Shown here one piece after another: positions 7,500-15,171 of a stretch of 17,548 nt of DNA (position 1 is its first letter; every line of letters starts with the position of its first letter). The notes beneath the pieces were generated by a model that was not told the origin of the DNA, searched no databases, and saw only the letters and a program-made list of their open reading frames with translations. Source of the stretch: Ilumatobacteraceae bacterium (GTDB taxonomy: Bacteria; Actinomycetota; Acidimicrobiia; Acidimicrobiales; Ilumatobacteraceae); the NCBI GenBank assembly GCA_023263465.1, contig JALQWV010000194.1, positions 1-17,548 of the forward strand. Direction: 5' to 3'. Made by a program: the position numbers and the translations under genes.

Positions 7500-8207
7500 C
7501 TAAAATACGATAAAGCTGCCGCAATGCGGGCATTCAGGAAACTCGTCGATTGGCATTGCGCGCATTGAATTGATTTCACCTTGTGAGATGTCGAGGTGGC
7601 ATGATCCGCACGTGGGCCCCGTTAGGCGACATACGGCTCCGTCAGGCCGATGTTTGCGCTTTGCCTCATAGGTAGCCAACACTGCTTGAGAAACCACTAG
7701 CGCCTGAGCACTTCGCTGTTCTACGAGCAGAGCAATCTCGGCGTCAATTCTTTGTTTTGCCGAACTCAGTGCCATAATTGCGGATGCCAAAACACTCTTT
7801 GCACTTGCTTGCACCGGTACGAGTGCACTCCTTTTTCGTTCTGCATCTTCAACAACAGCCATGAGTTCAAGCTCACGATCATCAAGTGCGCTTCGCTCGG
7901 TTGTCACCATTGCAATCTCGCGCTGTAACGCCTCGGCTTCTCGCGGTGCGATAACCGTCTTCAACTGCTTATTTAGCTTGATCAATTTGTCATCATGTTC
8001 GTGTGACAATCGATCAATTTTTGAAATTTCCTCATTAGCTGCAAGGATCTCGGCATCGAAACCGGCAATCTGTGCATCAATCTCCGCGAGTGCATTCTTT
8101 GCAGCATCACGGTCAATGCTTTCCTGTAAATGGCTTAGACGATGCTTCGCTTGTGAAATCGCAATGTCTGTTGTCTGAACTACGAGGAGATCTGACAACA
8201 CAGTCAT
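7500..8207 (-). CDS. Coiled-coil protein with C-terminal C4 zinc ribbon
   Basis: Protein of 235 residues in two parts. Residues about 10-175 are nearly continuous heptad-like helix rich in Glu, Ala, Leu and Lys, giving a long antiparallel coiled coil. The C-terminus holds a zinc ribbon with CGSC (C200, C203) and CPHC (C226, C229). This is the arrangement of the zf-RING_7 (C4-type zinc ribbon) family that is widespread in actinobacteria and other bacteria. A nucleic-acid or protein scaffold role is usually assumed and is not proven by this sequence. It starts 2 bases after the PBP stop (TAATCATG), so it is translationally coupled to a cell-wall synthase. Confidence 0.85.
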   Translation of the reverse strand: MTVLSDLLVVQTTDIAISQAKHRLSHLQESIDRDAAKNALAEIDAQIAGFDAEILAANEEISKIDRLSHEHDDKLIKLNKQLKTVIAPREAEALQREIAMVTTERSALDDRELELMAVVEDAERKRSALVPVQASAKSVLASAIMALSSAKQRIDAEIALLVEQRSAQALVVSQAVLATYEAKRKHRPDGAVCRLTGPTCGSCHLDISQGEINSMRAMPIDEFPECPHCGSFIVF

Positions 8208-8209
8208 GA

Positions 8210-10615
8210 TTAGCCCGCAACAGTCGTAACAGCTGAAGGGGGCAGACCTTCGGTGCAGTTGTACACCCAGTAGGCGCCAATGGGAACCGTGTTAACTGGT
8301 CCGACTGGATAACGATCCTTGATGTACTGCTTACTTGGCGGCACGCTTGATGAAACAGCGCCAGGGATAGTGGTCGTTGTTGTCGTGGTTGTACTCGACG
8401 TAGTGACAACTGGCAGTGCTGGCGGATCCACGAGGTTCACCACGACGGTGTTGTTCGGCACAACAGGAACCGTAGTCGTATTCTTGCCCTTTGCCGGCGC
8501 TGTCGTTGGGGCCGGAATAGTGCCAGAAACTACTTGCGCCAAACACTCATTGCCTGGCAAGTAAATACGTTGTGGCGACAGATCTGGTCGAGCTTCGGTT
8601 GGTTCTGCTGCTGGAGGCGCCGACCAATCTGAGTTTTCATCAATCGGAATATCTCCATGAGCCTCATCCATCATTTGCTTCCAAATACGTGCGGGATACA
8701 TCGCGCCTTGAATGCGCGAGTAACCATCGGCCTTCACAAATTCGGGAATATTAACCATCGGCGTATACGCACGCGGATCGCCCACCCACACCGCAGTAGT
8801 CATTTGCCGTGTAAATCCGACAAACCACGCATTGGTGTTGTCGTCTTGAGTCCCCGTTTTACCTGCAGCGGGCCTACCGCCATCTAACTGAGTACGACGC
8901 GCAGTACCAAACTTGAGCACACCCTTCAGAGTGTCGACAGCACGCAACGATGATGCTTGCGATAACGCTTGATCTGATACCAATTGGTGTTCATAAATAA
9001 CTCCAGTTGAGTCTTCGATTCGCTCAACAAAATATGGTTCCATGTGCAAGCCCTCATTGGCAATGGTTTGAGCACCCGATGCCATGTCGAGTGGACTGAG
9101 TTCGTTTGCGCCAGTGGAGAGCGATGCGTACGGCTTGATGAGATTCAAACGCTCTGCTTCGGTTCCCCATTCAGGCTTTGGCAAGAAGTCCGAACTCATC
9201 ATTCCGTACATCAGTGCAACAACTTTGTCGAGACCTACCACTTGCGCAAGACGTGCGTACGCGCAGTTGATCGACAATGCAGTCATCGTGCGCAAGTTTG
9301 ATACTGGTTGACTGACACCGTTGGAAATAAGGAACGTCGGTTCTTCGTCGTTTCCTGGGTTTGGCAGAGTGCATGGAAGCGTTCCGTCAATGACATCGTC
9401 TGGCAACAGTCCGGCTTCCATTGCAGCCGCGAGAATAAACATCTTCACACTTGAACCTGTTTGACGCCTGCGCATGGCAACGTTTACTTCACTTACCAAG
9501 AAATCACGACCGCCAACCATGGCTCGCACACCACCGGTTGCGTTATCAATGGTGACCACGGCCGCCTGTATGTTTGCGGAGTTTTCTGGCAGTTGTTCAA
9601 GCGCTGCCTTTTCTGCTGCGGCTTGAGCACCCTTGTCAAGCGTGGTGTAGATACGGAGACCGCCGTAGAACAATTTCTTATAGCGCTCTTCGTACGTTGC
9701 GCCAAGAACGTCCGATCGGTTTAACAAATAATCACGGACCGCCTCAGAAAAATAGGTGCGTCCCGTATCAGTTGCACGGGAAATCTCACGCCGATTATCT
9801 GGAATTGGACAATCCGCATCCTCAACCGTGCGTATGCGAGGATTTTCCCAGCCCTTGCACGCAAGTGTGGCCTGTTCTGGAGTCATCTGTTCAACTTCAA
9901 CTAAACGATTAAGTACCTGCTTGTATCGGTAACGAGATGCGTCTGGCTTTGTAAATGGATCACGTGTGGAGGGAGCCTGCACCATGCCAGCGAGGAATGC
10001 TCCCTGGTTTTGTGAAAGACCTTGCACCGAAGTACCGAAGTACACCTCGGCTGCTGCCTGCAATCCGAATGCGTTATTGCCGAAGAACACCGTATTGAGG
10101 TACCGCTCAAGAATCTCATCTTTGGACAATTGCTTCTCCAGCATCACTGCCCCGCGAATTTGCAGAAGCTTCAATCGACTTCCTGATATCTTTCCGCCCA
10201 ACAATTCATTCTTAATAACTTGCTGAGTGATGGTTGAGGCACCTTGTCTGCCACCACCCTGCGAATTGGCCAACAGTGCTCTTCCAACTGCTCGCAAGTT
10301 CACGCCGTCATGCTCAAAAAACACCGAGTCTTCAACCGCGATAAATGCGTTTCTCACTGCCTCGGGAACCGCCGAGATTGGTGTCTGCTGCGTGTTCTTT
10401 ACTTGAAACACACCAACCTGCTGGCCGTTGACGTCAAGCAAAACACTGCGCTGAGCCAACCCTGAAAACTGCGACAGTGCAACAGGCTTCTCGCTGTGCG
10501 CGTTCAGGATCCCCCAGGCCTGTGGAGCCATGGCTGTCACGATTGCTGTGATCGCAAGTGCTCCGGCGAGCATGGTGATCAACAGGCGGATACTCAACCT
10601 CAAGTGGGGATTCAC
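8210..10615 (-). CDS. Class A penicillin-binding protein (bifunctional peptidoglycan synthase)
   Basis: Builds peptidoglycan: the glycosyltransferase domain polymerises lipid II and the transpeptidase domain cross-links stem peptides outside the membrane. 801 residues. One membrane helix spans about 10-30. The GT51 domain spans about 60-240 with catalytic E95 (VEDSVFFEHDG), GASTITQQ (125-132) and the second conserved stretch LEKQLSKDEILERYLN (159-174). The transpeptidase domain spans about 345-660 with SxxK at S388-K391, SxN at S448-N450 and KTGT at 586-589. All key residues are present. The tail from about 690 is Pro/Thr/Val-rich and includes a run of eight Thr, then a short ordered-looking end with a Cys (VYNC); another Cys sits at the start of the tail (NECLA). 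The GTG start at 10615 is supported by AAGG 5 bases upstream. It is first in the operon with the zinc-ribbon and membrane genes, and divergent by 26 bp from the LLM oxidoreductase. Confidence 0.95.
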   Translation of the reverse strand: MNPHLRLSIRLLITMLAGALAITAIVTAMAPQAWGILNAHSEKPVALSQFSGLAQRSVLLDVNGQQVGVFQVKNTQQTPISAVPEAVRNAFIAVEDSVFFEHDGVNLRAVGRALLANSQGGGRQGASTITQQVIKNELLGGKISGSRLKLLQIRGAVMLEKQLSKDEILERYLNTVFFGNNAFGLQAAAEVYFGTSVQGLSQNQGAFLAGMVQAPSTRDPFTKPDASRYRYKQVLNRLVEVEQMTPEQATLACKGWENPRIRTVEDADCPIPDNRREISRATDTGRTYFSEAVRDYLLNRSDVLGATYEERYKKLFYGGLRIYTTLDKGAQAAAEKAALEQLPENSANIQAAVVTIDNATGGVRAMVGGRDFLVSEVNVAMRRRQTGSSVKMFILAAAMEAGLLPDDVIDGTLPCTLPNPGNDEEPTFLISNGVSQPVSNLRTMTALSINCAYARLAQVVGLDKVVALMYGMMSSDFLPKPEWGTEAERLNLIKPYASLSTGANELSPLDMASGAQTIANEGLHMEPYFVERIEDSTGVIYEHQLVSDQALSQASSLRAVDTLKGVLKFGTARRTQLDGGRPAAGKTGTQDDNTNAWFVGFTRQMTTAVWVGDPRAYTPMVNIPEFVKADGYSRIQGAMYPARIWKQMMDEAHGDIPIDENSDWSAPPAAEPTEARPDLSPQRIYLPGNECLAQVVSGTIPAPTTAPAKGKNTTTVPVVPNNTVVVNLVDPPALPVVTTSSTTTTTTTTIPGAVSSSVPPSKQYIKDRYPVGPVNTVPIGAYWVYNCTEGLPPSAVTTVAG

Positions 10616-10629
10616 GTCGCCTTAAACAC

Positions 10630-10635
10630 TAATCT
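10630..10635 (+). promoter_or_regulatory. -10 element of a leaderless promoter for the LLM oxidoreductase
   Basis: TAATCT ends 6 bases before ATG 10642, the same hexamer and spacing as at 2313-2318. No SD is present. On the other strand TAGTGT (10626-10631) overlaps it and could be the -10 of the divergent PBP gene, so the two promoters may compete. Confidence 0.55.
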
Positions 10636-10641
10636 GCCTAC

Positions 10642-11595
10642 ATGTCATCTTCCCGCCAGTTCCCCATTCGCCCATTTCGCTTTGGAATCCAAGCCAGCAG
10701 CACGCCAACCGGCAAAGAATGGGTGGAACTCGCAAGAAAGACCGAATCGCTTGGTTATGGGGCACTCACCATGCCCGATCATTTCACCGATCAACTTGCT
10801 CCGCTTCCTGCACTCACCGCCGCAGCTATGGCAACCTCAACTCTTCGCATTGGCGCATTGGTGTGGGATAACGACTACAAGCACCCGGTGGTATTTGCAA
10901 AAGAAATGGCAACGCTCGATGTGTTAAGCGATGGTCGACTCGACTTAGGTATTGGCGCAGGCTGGATGATGACTGACTACGAACAGTCAGGCATTCCATA
11001 CGAGTCTGCTGGCACTCGCATTGACAAGATGATTGAAGGCATTGACATCATGAAAGGATGCTTTGCTTCAGGACCGTTTTCCTACACGGGCAAGCACTAC
11101 ACGATTACCAACTACAACGGCATGCCAAAACCAGTACAGGGATCATGTCCACCAATCCTGATTGGCGGTGGCGGTAAGCGCGTACTCACCTATGCAGCAA
11201 AGGTCGCCGACATTGTGGGCATTAACGCCACCATGAGTGCTGGTGCTGTTGGGCCAGAGGCCATCTCCACCATGACGGCAGAAGCCGTTGACGCGAAGGT
11301 AGACATTGTGCGCGAAGCTTCGGGTGACCGCATCAATGACATTGAAATGAACATTCGAGCATTCCTGGTGAATGTCACCGACGATGCGCAAGGTGCGATC
11401 AGCAGGCTGGCAAAGGGAATGAGCGTCGAGGAGTCCATGGTTGCCAACACCCCATTCGCGTTAATGGGACCACCAAGCAAACTGATCGATGACCTGCTTG
11501 CTCGCCGTGAACGGTGGGGCTTTTCCTATGTAATCGTTGGTGGTGAAGACGTAGAGGCGTTTGCGCCAGTGGTGGCTGCGCTAGCCGGCAAATAG
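10642..11595 (+). CDS. LLM-class (luciferase-like) F420-dependent oxidoreductase
   Basis: TIM-barrel flavin/F420 enzyme of 317 residues. The luciferase-like fold shows in FRFGIQ (12-17), YGALTMPDHF (39-48), TSTLRIGALV (65-74), HPVVFAKEMATLDVLSDGRLDLGIGAGW and PPILIGGGGKRVL. Length and motifs resemble the actinobacterial family of probable F420-dependent oxidoreductases exemplified by MSMEG_2516 (TIGR03621 as I recall it). F420 rather than FMN use is inferred from that resemblance. The substrate cannot be read from sequence. The gene stands alone, with a leaderless-type promoter. Its stop is directly followed by TTGACG (11596-11601), the possible -35 of the cold-shock gene. Confidence 0.88.
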   Translation: MSSSRQFPIRPFRFGIQASSTPTGKEWVELARKTESLGYGALTMPDHFTDQLAPLPALTAAAMATSTLRIGALVWDNDYKHPVVFAKEMATLDVLSDGRLDLGIGAGWMMTDYEQSGIPYESAGTRIDKMIEGIDIMKGCFASGPFSYTGKHYTITNYNGMPKPVQGSCPPILIGGGGKRVLTYAAKVADIVGINATMSAGAVGPEAISTMTAEAVDAKVDIVREASGDRINDIEMNIRAFLVNVTDDAQGAISRLAKGMSVEESMVANTPFALMGPPSKLIDDLLARRERWGFSYVIVGGEDVEAFAPVVAALAGK

Positions 11596-11691
11596 TTGAC
11601 GGCATGAAGTGTGTTTAGGCACAATGTGTCATAACCTAGAAGTCGGATTAGCCACAAGGGCTCTTCCTCATTTCACGAAAAGAGAAAAGTT
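11596..11691 (+). promoter_or_regulatory. Promoter and 5' leader of the cold-shock gene
   Basis: The 96 bases between genes hold a -35-like TTGACG (11596-11601). Two -10 candidates follow: CACAAT (11620-11625, 18-base spacer) and TAACCT (11632-11637). Either gives a leader of about 48-60 bases, much longer than for its neighbours. A purine-rich stretch GAAAAGAGAAAAG (11677-11689) just before ATG 11692 serves as the ribosome site. A structured, temperature-sensitive leader is common for csp genes, but I see no strong stem here. Confidence 0.4.
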
Positions 11692-11889
11692 ATGCGCGGT
11701 ACCGTCAAATTCTTTAATGCAGAGAAGGGCTACGGCTTTATTTCACGCGAGGGTGGAGACGATGTTTTCGTTCACTTCTCGAACATCAAGGGCGAAGGCT
11801 ACAAGTCTTTGTTCGAAGGTCAAGCCGTTGAATTCGACGTTGCACCTGGTCGCAAGGGTGAGGAAGCACAAAACGTCGTCGTAATCTGA
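11692..11889 (+). CDS. Cold-shock domain protein (CspA family)
   Basis: Single-stranded nucleic-acid-binding OB-fold protein of 65 residues, normal for the family. RNP1 is KGYGFI (12-17) and RNP2 is VFVHF (25-29). The start MRGTVKFF and the end EAQNVVVI are typical. It probably melts RNA secondary structure or acts as a general RNA chaperone. Whether it is cold-induced cannot be told. It is monocistronic and convergent with the amidase gene, whose stop is 16 bases away. Confidence 0.97.
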   Translation: MRGTVKFFNAEKGYGFISREGGDDVFVHFSNIKGEGYKSLFEGQAVEFDVAPGRKGEEAQNVVVI

Positions 11890-11905
11890 CGAACTAATTA
11901 ATAAT

Positions 11906-13312
11906 TCAGTCGATCGGATCGATCGGCGTGCTTAAACCACACGCCGATTCGATCTGCTCGGCGATTGCCAGGCAGTGCAGATCGGTGAAGCGAGACCCGA
12001 TCACTTGGACACCCACTGGAAGCGAGTCGGCCATTCCGCCCGGCACCACCACTGCAGGAAGTCCCAGCAGGTTTGCTGGCAGCACAGCGCGTAGTTGTTG
12101 CAATGTTCCCATCGCACTTTCAACGCTTTGAATGTCGTTGTCATAAACAAACGGTGGCTCCGTCCAGGTTGGACACACCAGCACAGGGTTCTCCTGAAAC
12201 CACAACGACCAGCGTCGCGCCACACCATTGCGCTGTGTTTGCGCATTTGCCCATGCCGCGAAATCGACCGACGTCATTCCATCTCGTGTGAGTTCCAGAA
12301 AGCGTCTTCCACCCTCTCCCATCACCATGTTCAGCAGATCGAGTTGCAACGTGAGTTCACCATTCATCTGAATTGACCACAGCAAACATGCAAGTTCAAA
12401 ATCTGGAGGCGTTGTTTCCACCACGTCATGCCCAGCATTTGACAACGCATCGGCTGCATTGCGAACTGCAGCTTCAATACCAGGATGTGTGGTTCCACCC
12501 AGAGGGTTTGTCATAACCGCAATGCGAGTTTTCTTTGCAGCAGGAAATTCATCGAGCACTACAGGAACGCTGATCGGGTCGCGTGCGTGAGCACCAGCTA
12601 CTACTCGCAGTCCAGCACGAACATCAGCTATGCGTCGTGCCATGACTCCCTGACCAAGCATGAGTTGCGAACTGAGACCGAAGTCTTCAATTGGAAACAT
12701 CTGTGCATCGGGAACGACACCTTTAGTGGGCATGATGGAAGCGATGCCGTTGCAATGCGCTGGATTACGGAGCGAACCACCGATGTCGTTACCAAGACCA
12801 AGTGGCGACATTCCAGTGGCAAGTGCAGCACCCTCACCGCCACTCGAACCACCGGTGGTGCGATCTGATTTCCACGGATTCTTTGTGCGCCCGTACAAAG
12901 TGCTGTCAGTGTGCACGCGTAGACCTAAGTCGGGCATGTTGGTACGGCCGATCATGATTGCACCGGATGCCTTCATCCGCTCAATGGTCGGGGCATCAAT
13001 GGCTGGAATGGCTTCGGCAAGTGCAGGAATGCCTTGCGTGGTTGCCTGACCCGCGACATCGATATTGATCTTCACGGTGTAGGGAACGCCGTGAAGTGGA
13101 CCGATTGGACCACCTTGTGCACGTGCTGTATCAGCGGCATCTGCTGCCGCTCGCGCCTCATCTCCAAGCACTCGAATGACGGCGTTGATCTTGGGGTTAA
13201 CTTCGTCGATACGGTCGAGATGCGCGTCAACTACTTCCCTGCTGGAGAACTGTTTACTGCGAATGCCTTCCGCAAGGTCGAGAGCACTTTTTCGCCACAA
13301 TTCGTTTGTCAT
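11906..13312 (-). CDS. Amidase-signature family hydrolase
   Basis: Ser-cisSer-Lys amidase of 468 residues. The triad fits K81 (PYTVKINID), S156 (TTGGSSGG) and nucleophile S180 (NDIGGSLR). The spacings of 24 and 99 residues are the same as in fatty acid amide hydrolase. HGVPYTVK (74-81), IGRTNMPD (121-128) and the Gly-rich signature region are intact. It resembles GatA but stands without gatB or gatC, and the region after the signature is not GatA-like, so a stand-alone amidase for a small amide is favoured; the substrate is unknown. ATG 13312 is supported by AAGGGGG 4 bases upstream (13317-13323). TACTCT (13330-13335, minus) could be its -10, with an 11-base leader. The last six residues are a PIDPID repeat encoded by a DNA palindrome. 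Confidence 0.9.
   Translation of the reverse strand: MTNELWRKSALDLAEGIRSKQFSSREVVDAHLDRIDEVNPKINAVIRVLGDEARAAADAADTARAQGGPIGPLHGVPYTVKINIDVAGQATTQGIPALAEAIPAIDAPTIERMKASGAIMIGRTNMPDLGLRVHTDSTLYGRTKNPWKSDRTTGGSSGGEGAALATGMSPLGLGNDIGGSLRNPAHCNGIASIMPTKGVVPDAQMFPIEDFGLSSQLMLGQGVMARRIADVRAGLRVVAGAHARDPISVPVVLDEFPAAKKTRIAVMTNPLGGTTHPGIEAAVRNAADALSNAGHDVVETTPPDFELACLLWSIQMNGELTLQLDLLNMVMGEGGRRFLELTRDGMTSVDFAAWANAQTQRNGVARRWSLWFQENPVLVCPTWTEPPFVYDNDIQSVESAMGTLQQLRAVLPANLLGLPAVVVPGGMADSLPVGVQVIGSRFTDLHCLAIAEQIESACGLSTPIDPID
11911..11925. repeat. Palindromic CGATCG-GAT-CGATCG at the amidase 3' end
   Basis: Two CGATCG copies (11911-11916 and 11920-11925) separated by GAT can form a 6-bp stem with a 3-base loop. 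The stretch encodes the terminal PIDPID of the amidase. It lies 22 bases after the csp stop, so it might end or stabilise either convergent transcript, but no T-run follows on either side. Confidence 0.3.
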
Positions 13313-13355
13313 GTTTCCCCCTTGAACTAAGAGTAACCAAACACAGCTTGAGCAC

Positions 13356-13361
13356 TAGATT
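13356..13361 (+). promoter_or_regulatory. -10 element of a leaderless promoter for the EamA transporter
   Basis: TAGATT ends 6 bases before GTG 13368. GGAG at 13363-13366 is only one base from the start codon, too close to act as an SD. The hexamer supports the first of the two consecutive GTG codons (13368, 13371) as the start. Confidence 0.5.
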
Positions 13362-13367
13362 CGGAGC

Positions 13368-14276
13368 GTGGTGAGAAATCAAAAGGCGCTTGGGGCATTT
13401 CTCATAGTGTTTGCCAGCGCTTGTTTTGCCATGGTTCCGTTTATGGCAAAAAGCACCTACGACGAAGGGGCAAATGCCCTCGGCATGCTGTCCTCGCGCT
13501 TCGCCATGTCTGCACTTCTGATGGTGGTATTGCGCCTGATATTTGTGCGCAACACTCCATGGCCGCGCAGGCAATTGCTACCTGATTTACTGTCCCTCGG
13601 TTTTGTTGGCATTACCATTTGCGCTCTCACCTACTTCACGGCGATTCGCGATATTGACACCAGCCTTGCCATCGTCATTTTCTACTGCAACCCCGTCATG
13701 GTGGTGCTCGCTTCATGGTTGATATACAAAAAGAAACCCTCAAAGAGCATCGTGTATGCGTTGATCTTCACCATGGTTGGCGTGGGAATTACTGCTGGAG
13801 AAATAGGTGGAGGGAGCACGCGATCAGTTGTGCTCGTGCTTATCTCCTCACTCGCTTACGTGTTTTATGCGCTCGGCTGTTCTCGTTCGCTTAAGCACAC
13901 CGACATGTTTACAGGAGTTACGTTCGTCAACATTGGTGCTGCTCTCGGTTTTAATTTATTTGCGCTGGTTTCACCAGGTGGCATGACCGCCGATTACCCA
14001 GACACCGCCAAAGGATGGCTCATCATCGTTGCATTGGCAATAGTTGGAACCGTGTTTCCCACATCAACCTTCTTCATGGGTTTGAAGCGCATTGGAACGA
14101 ACATGACTTCCATCTTTACTACGAGCGAACCGGTATTTGGCATTGCTTGCGGCGTGCTGATTTTGCATGAGCGCCTTTCGCTCAACAGCGTGATTGGTGC
14201 AACCTTTGTCATTGGTGCGCTCCTCATGCTGTCGGTTGTTGAATCGCGGACTGAAACGGTTACCGCTCACCAATAA
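13368..14276 (+). CDS. EamA/DMT-family membrane transporter
   Basis: Integral membrane protein of 302 residues with about ten hydrophobic helices in two related halves (about 5-140 and 150-292), the EamA duplication typical of drug/metabolite transporters. Signs include the N-terminal helix ALGAFLIVFASACFAM, the loop RDIDTSLAIVIFYCNPVMVVL at the end of the first half, and the matching TSIFTTSEPVFGIACGVL near the end of the second. Such carriers often export amino acids, metabolites or toxic compounds by proton exchange. The substrate is unknown. It is divergent from the amidase by 55 bp. Its last 17 bases overlap the 3' end of the convergent beta-lactamase-fold gene. Confidence 0.88.
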   Translation: MVRNQKALGAFLIVFASACFAMVPFMAKSTYDEGANALGMLSSRFAMSALLMVVLRLIFVRNTPWPRRQLLPDLLSLGFVGITICALTYFTAIRDIDTSLAIVIFYCNPVMVVLASWLIYKKKPSKSIVYALIFTMVGVGITAGEIGGGSTRSVVLVLISSLAYVFYALGCSRSLKHTDMFTGVTFVNIGAALGFNLFALVSPGGMTADYPDTAKGWLIIVALAIVGTVFPTSTFFMGLKRIGTNMTSIFTTSEPVFGIACGVLILHERLSLNSVIGATFVIGALLMLSVVESRTETVTAHQ

Positions 14277-15171
14277 GGGGAAATCGCTCAATTACTTCTC
14301 GTAATTCCGCAACAACTGCATTACGTAACTGGGCAACGGTTTTTCCCAGTCGCACCACAACAAGATCGCGTTCGGGTATGACCATGATGTATTGGCCTTC
14401 ATAGCCAGCGGCCACGAGACTGTTGCGCTCTCCTGGCAGTGTCCACCAGTGCGCCCCATAGCCCAGCCCGGTCTCTTGGTCGAACGCATGCTGTGCTCGC
14501 GCGTGATCTACCCAGCCCTCGGGCAAAATGCGTACCCCATCGCATATTCCATCGCGAAGGTAGAGCAGGCCAAACTTGGCGAAATCTCTCGCTGTTGCAT
14601 ACACATACGATGAACCAACAAAGGTTCCTGCAGCGTCAAACTTCGGCTTGGCGTGCATGCCGATTGCGTCGAGCAATCGAGTGCGCATAAAGCGCTCAAC
14701 GCTGGAATGTGAGCCCTTGGCATCGCCTAAGGCGTTGCCAAGCAAACGAGTGACAATGTTGGTTGTTCCCGATGAATACACCCATTCGGTACCTGGCTCT
14801 GCGGCAAGTGGTTGCGAAATTGCATAACTAGCGATGTCGTCTTTGCCCGAGCCAAACAGCATCTCAATGACATCAGATGCGTCGCCGTCCACATAGTCCT
14901 CTACCCAGGACAGTCCAGACCGCATCTCAAGCAACTGTTGCATGGTGATGTTGCGTCGCTCATCTGCCTCCCACTCTGGAAGCAGGTGACTATCGGTAAT
15001 GCTCATCAACCCGTCCATTTGCGCAATACCGACGAGAGCATGCGTGATGCTCTTTGCCATTGACCACGAAATCAGCGTGGATTGTGCCGTGACGTCTGGT
15101 CCGTATTCCTCCGAGACAATCTCGCCCTTATGCATCACCAGAAGGGCCAGGGTCACATTGTCACTGGTCAC
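14260..15171 (-). CDS. Beta-lactamase-fold serine hydrolase
   Basis: Serine hydrolase of the class C beta-lactamase/6-aminohexanoate-hydrolase type. From GTG 15171 it has 303 residues. The catalytic SxxK is SMAK (S37, K40), the Tyr motif is YSS (Y132), and GYEGQ (256-260) stands where beta-lactamases have KTG, as in the esterase and amide-hydrolase relatives. It has no signal peptide, so an intracellular esterase or amidase is more likely than antibiotic resistance. The start is set by a GTGA overlap with the stop of the exonuclease fusion gene and by GGAGG 7 bases upstream. An ATG further up at 15201 would lie before this SD. It is rather short for the family, with little before the first strand. 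Last gene of the minus-strand operon. Confidence 0.85.
   Translation of the reverse strand: MTSDNVTLALLVMHKGEIVSEEYGPDVTAQSTLISWSMAKSITHALVGIAQMDGLMSITDSHLLPEWEADERRNITMQQLLEMRSGLSWVEDYVDGDASDVIEMLFGSGKDDIASYAISQPLAAEPGTEWVYSSGTTNIVTRLLGNALGDAKGSHSSVERFMRTRLLDAIGMHAKPKFDAAGTFVGSSYVYATARDFAKFGLLYLRDGICDGVRILPEGWVDHARAQHAFDQETGLGYGAHWWTLPGERNSLVAAGYEGQYIMVIPERDLVVVRLGKTVAQLRNAVVAELREVIERFPLIGER

Noticed and set aside
8319..8564. Plus-strand frame with a Val-rich stretch
   Set aside because: It is the complement of the PBP Thr-rich tail (Thr codons read backwards give Val/Gly codons), with no independent support.
14260..14276. Convergent 17-bp overlap as a sign of frameshift or assembly error
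   Set aside because: Both proteins end naturally for their families, and short 3' overlaps are expected in so compact a genome.
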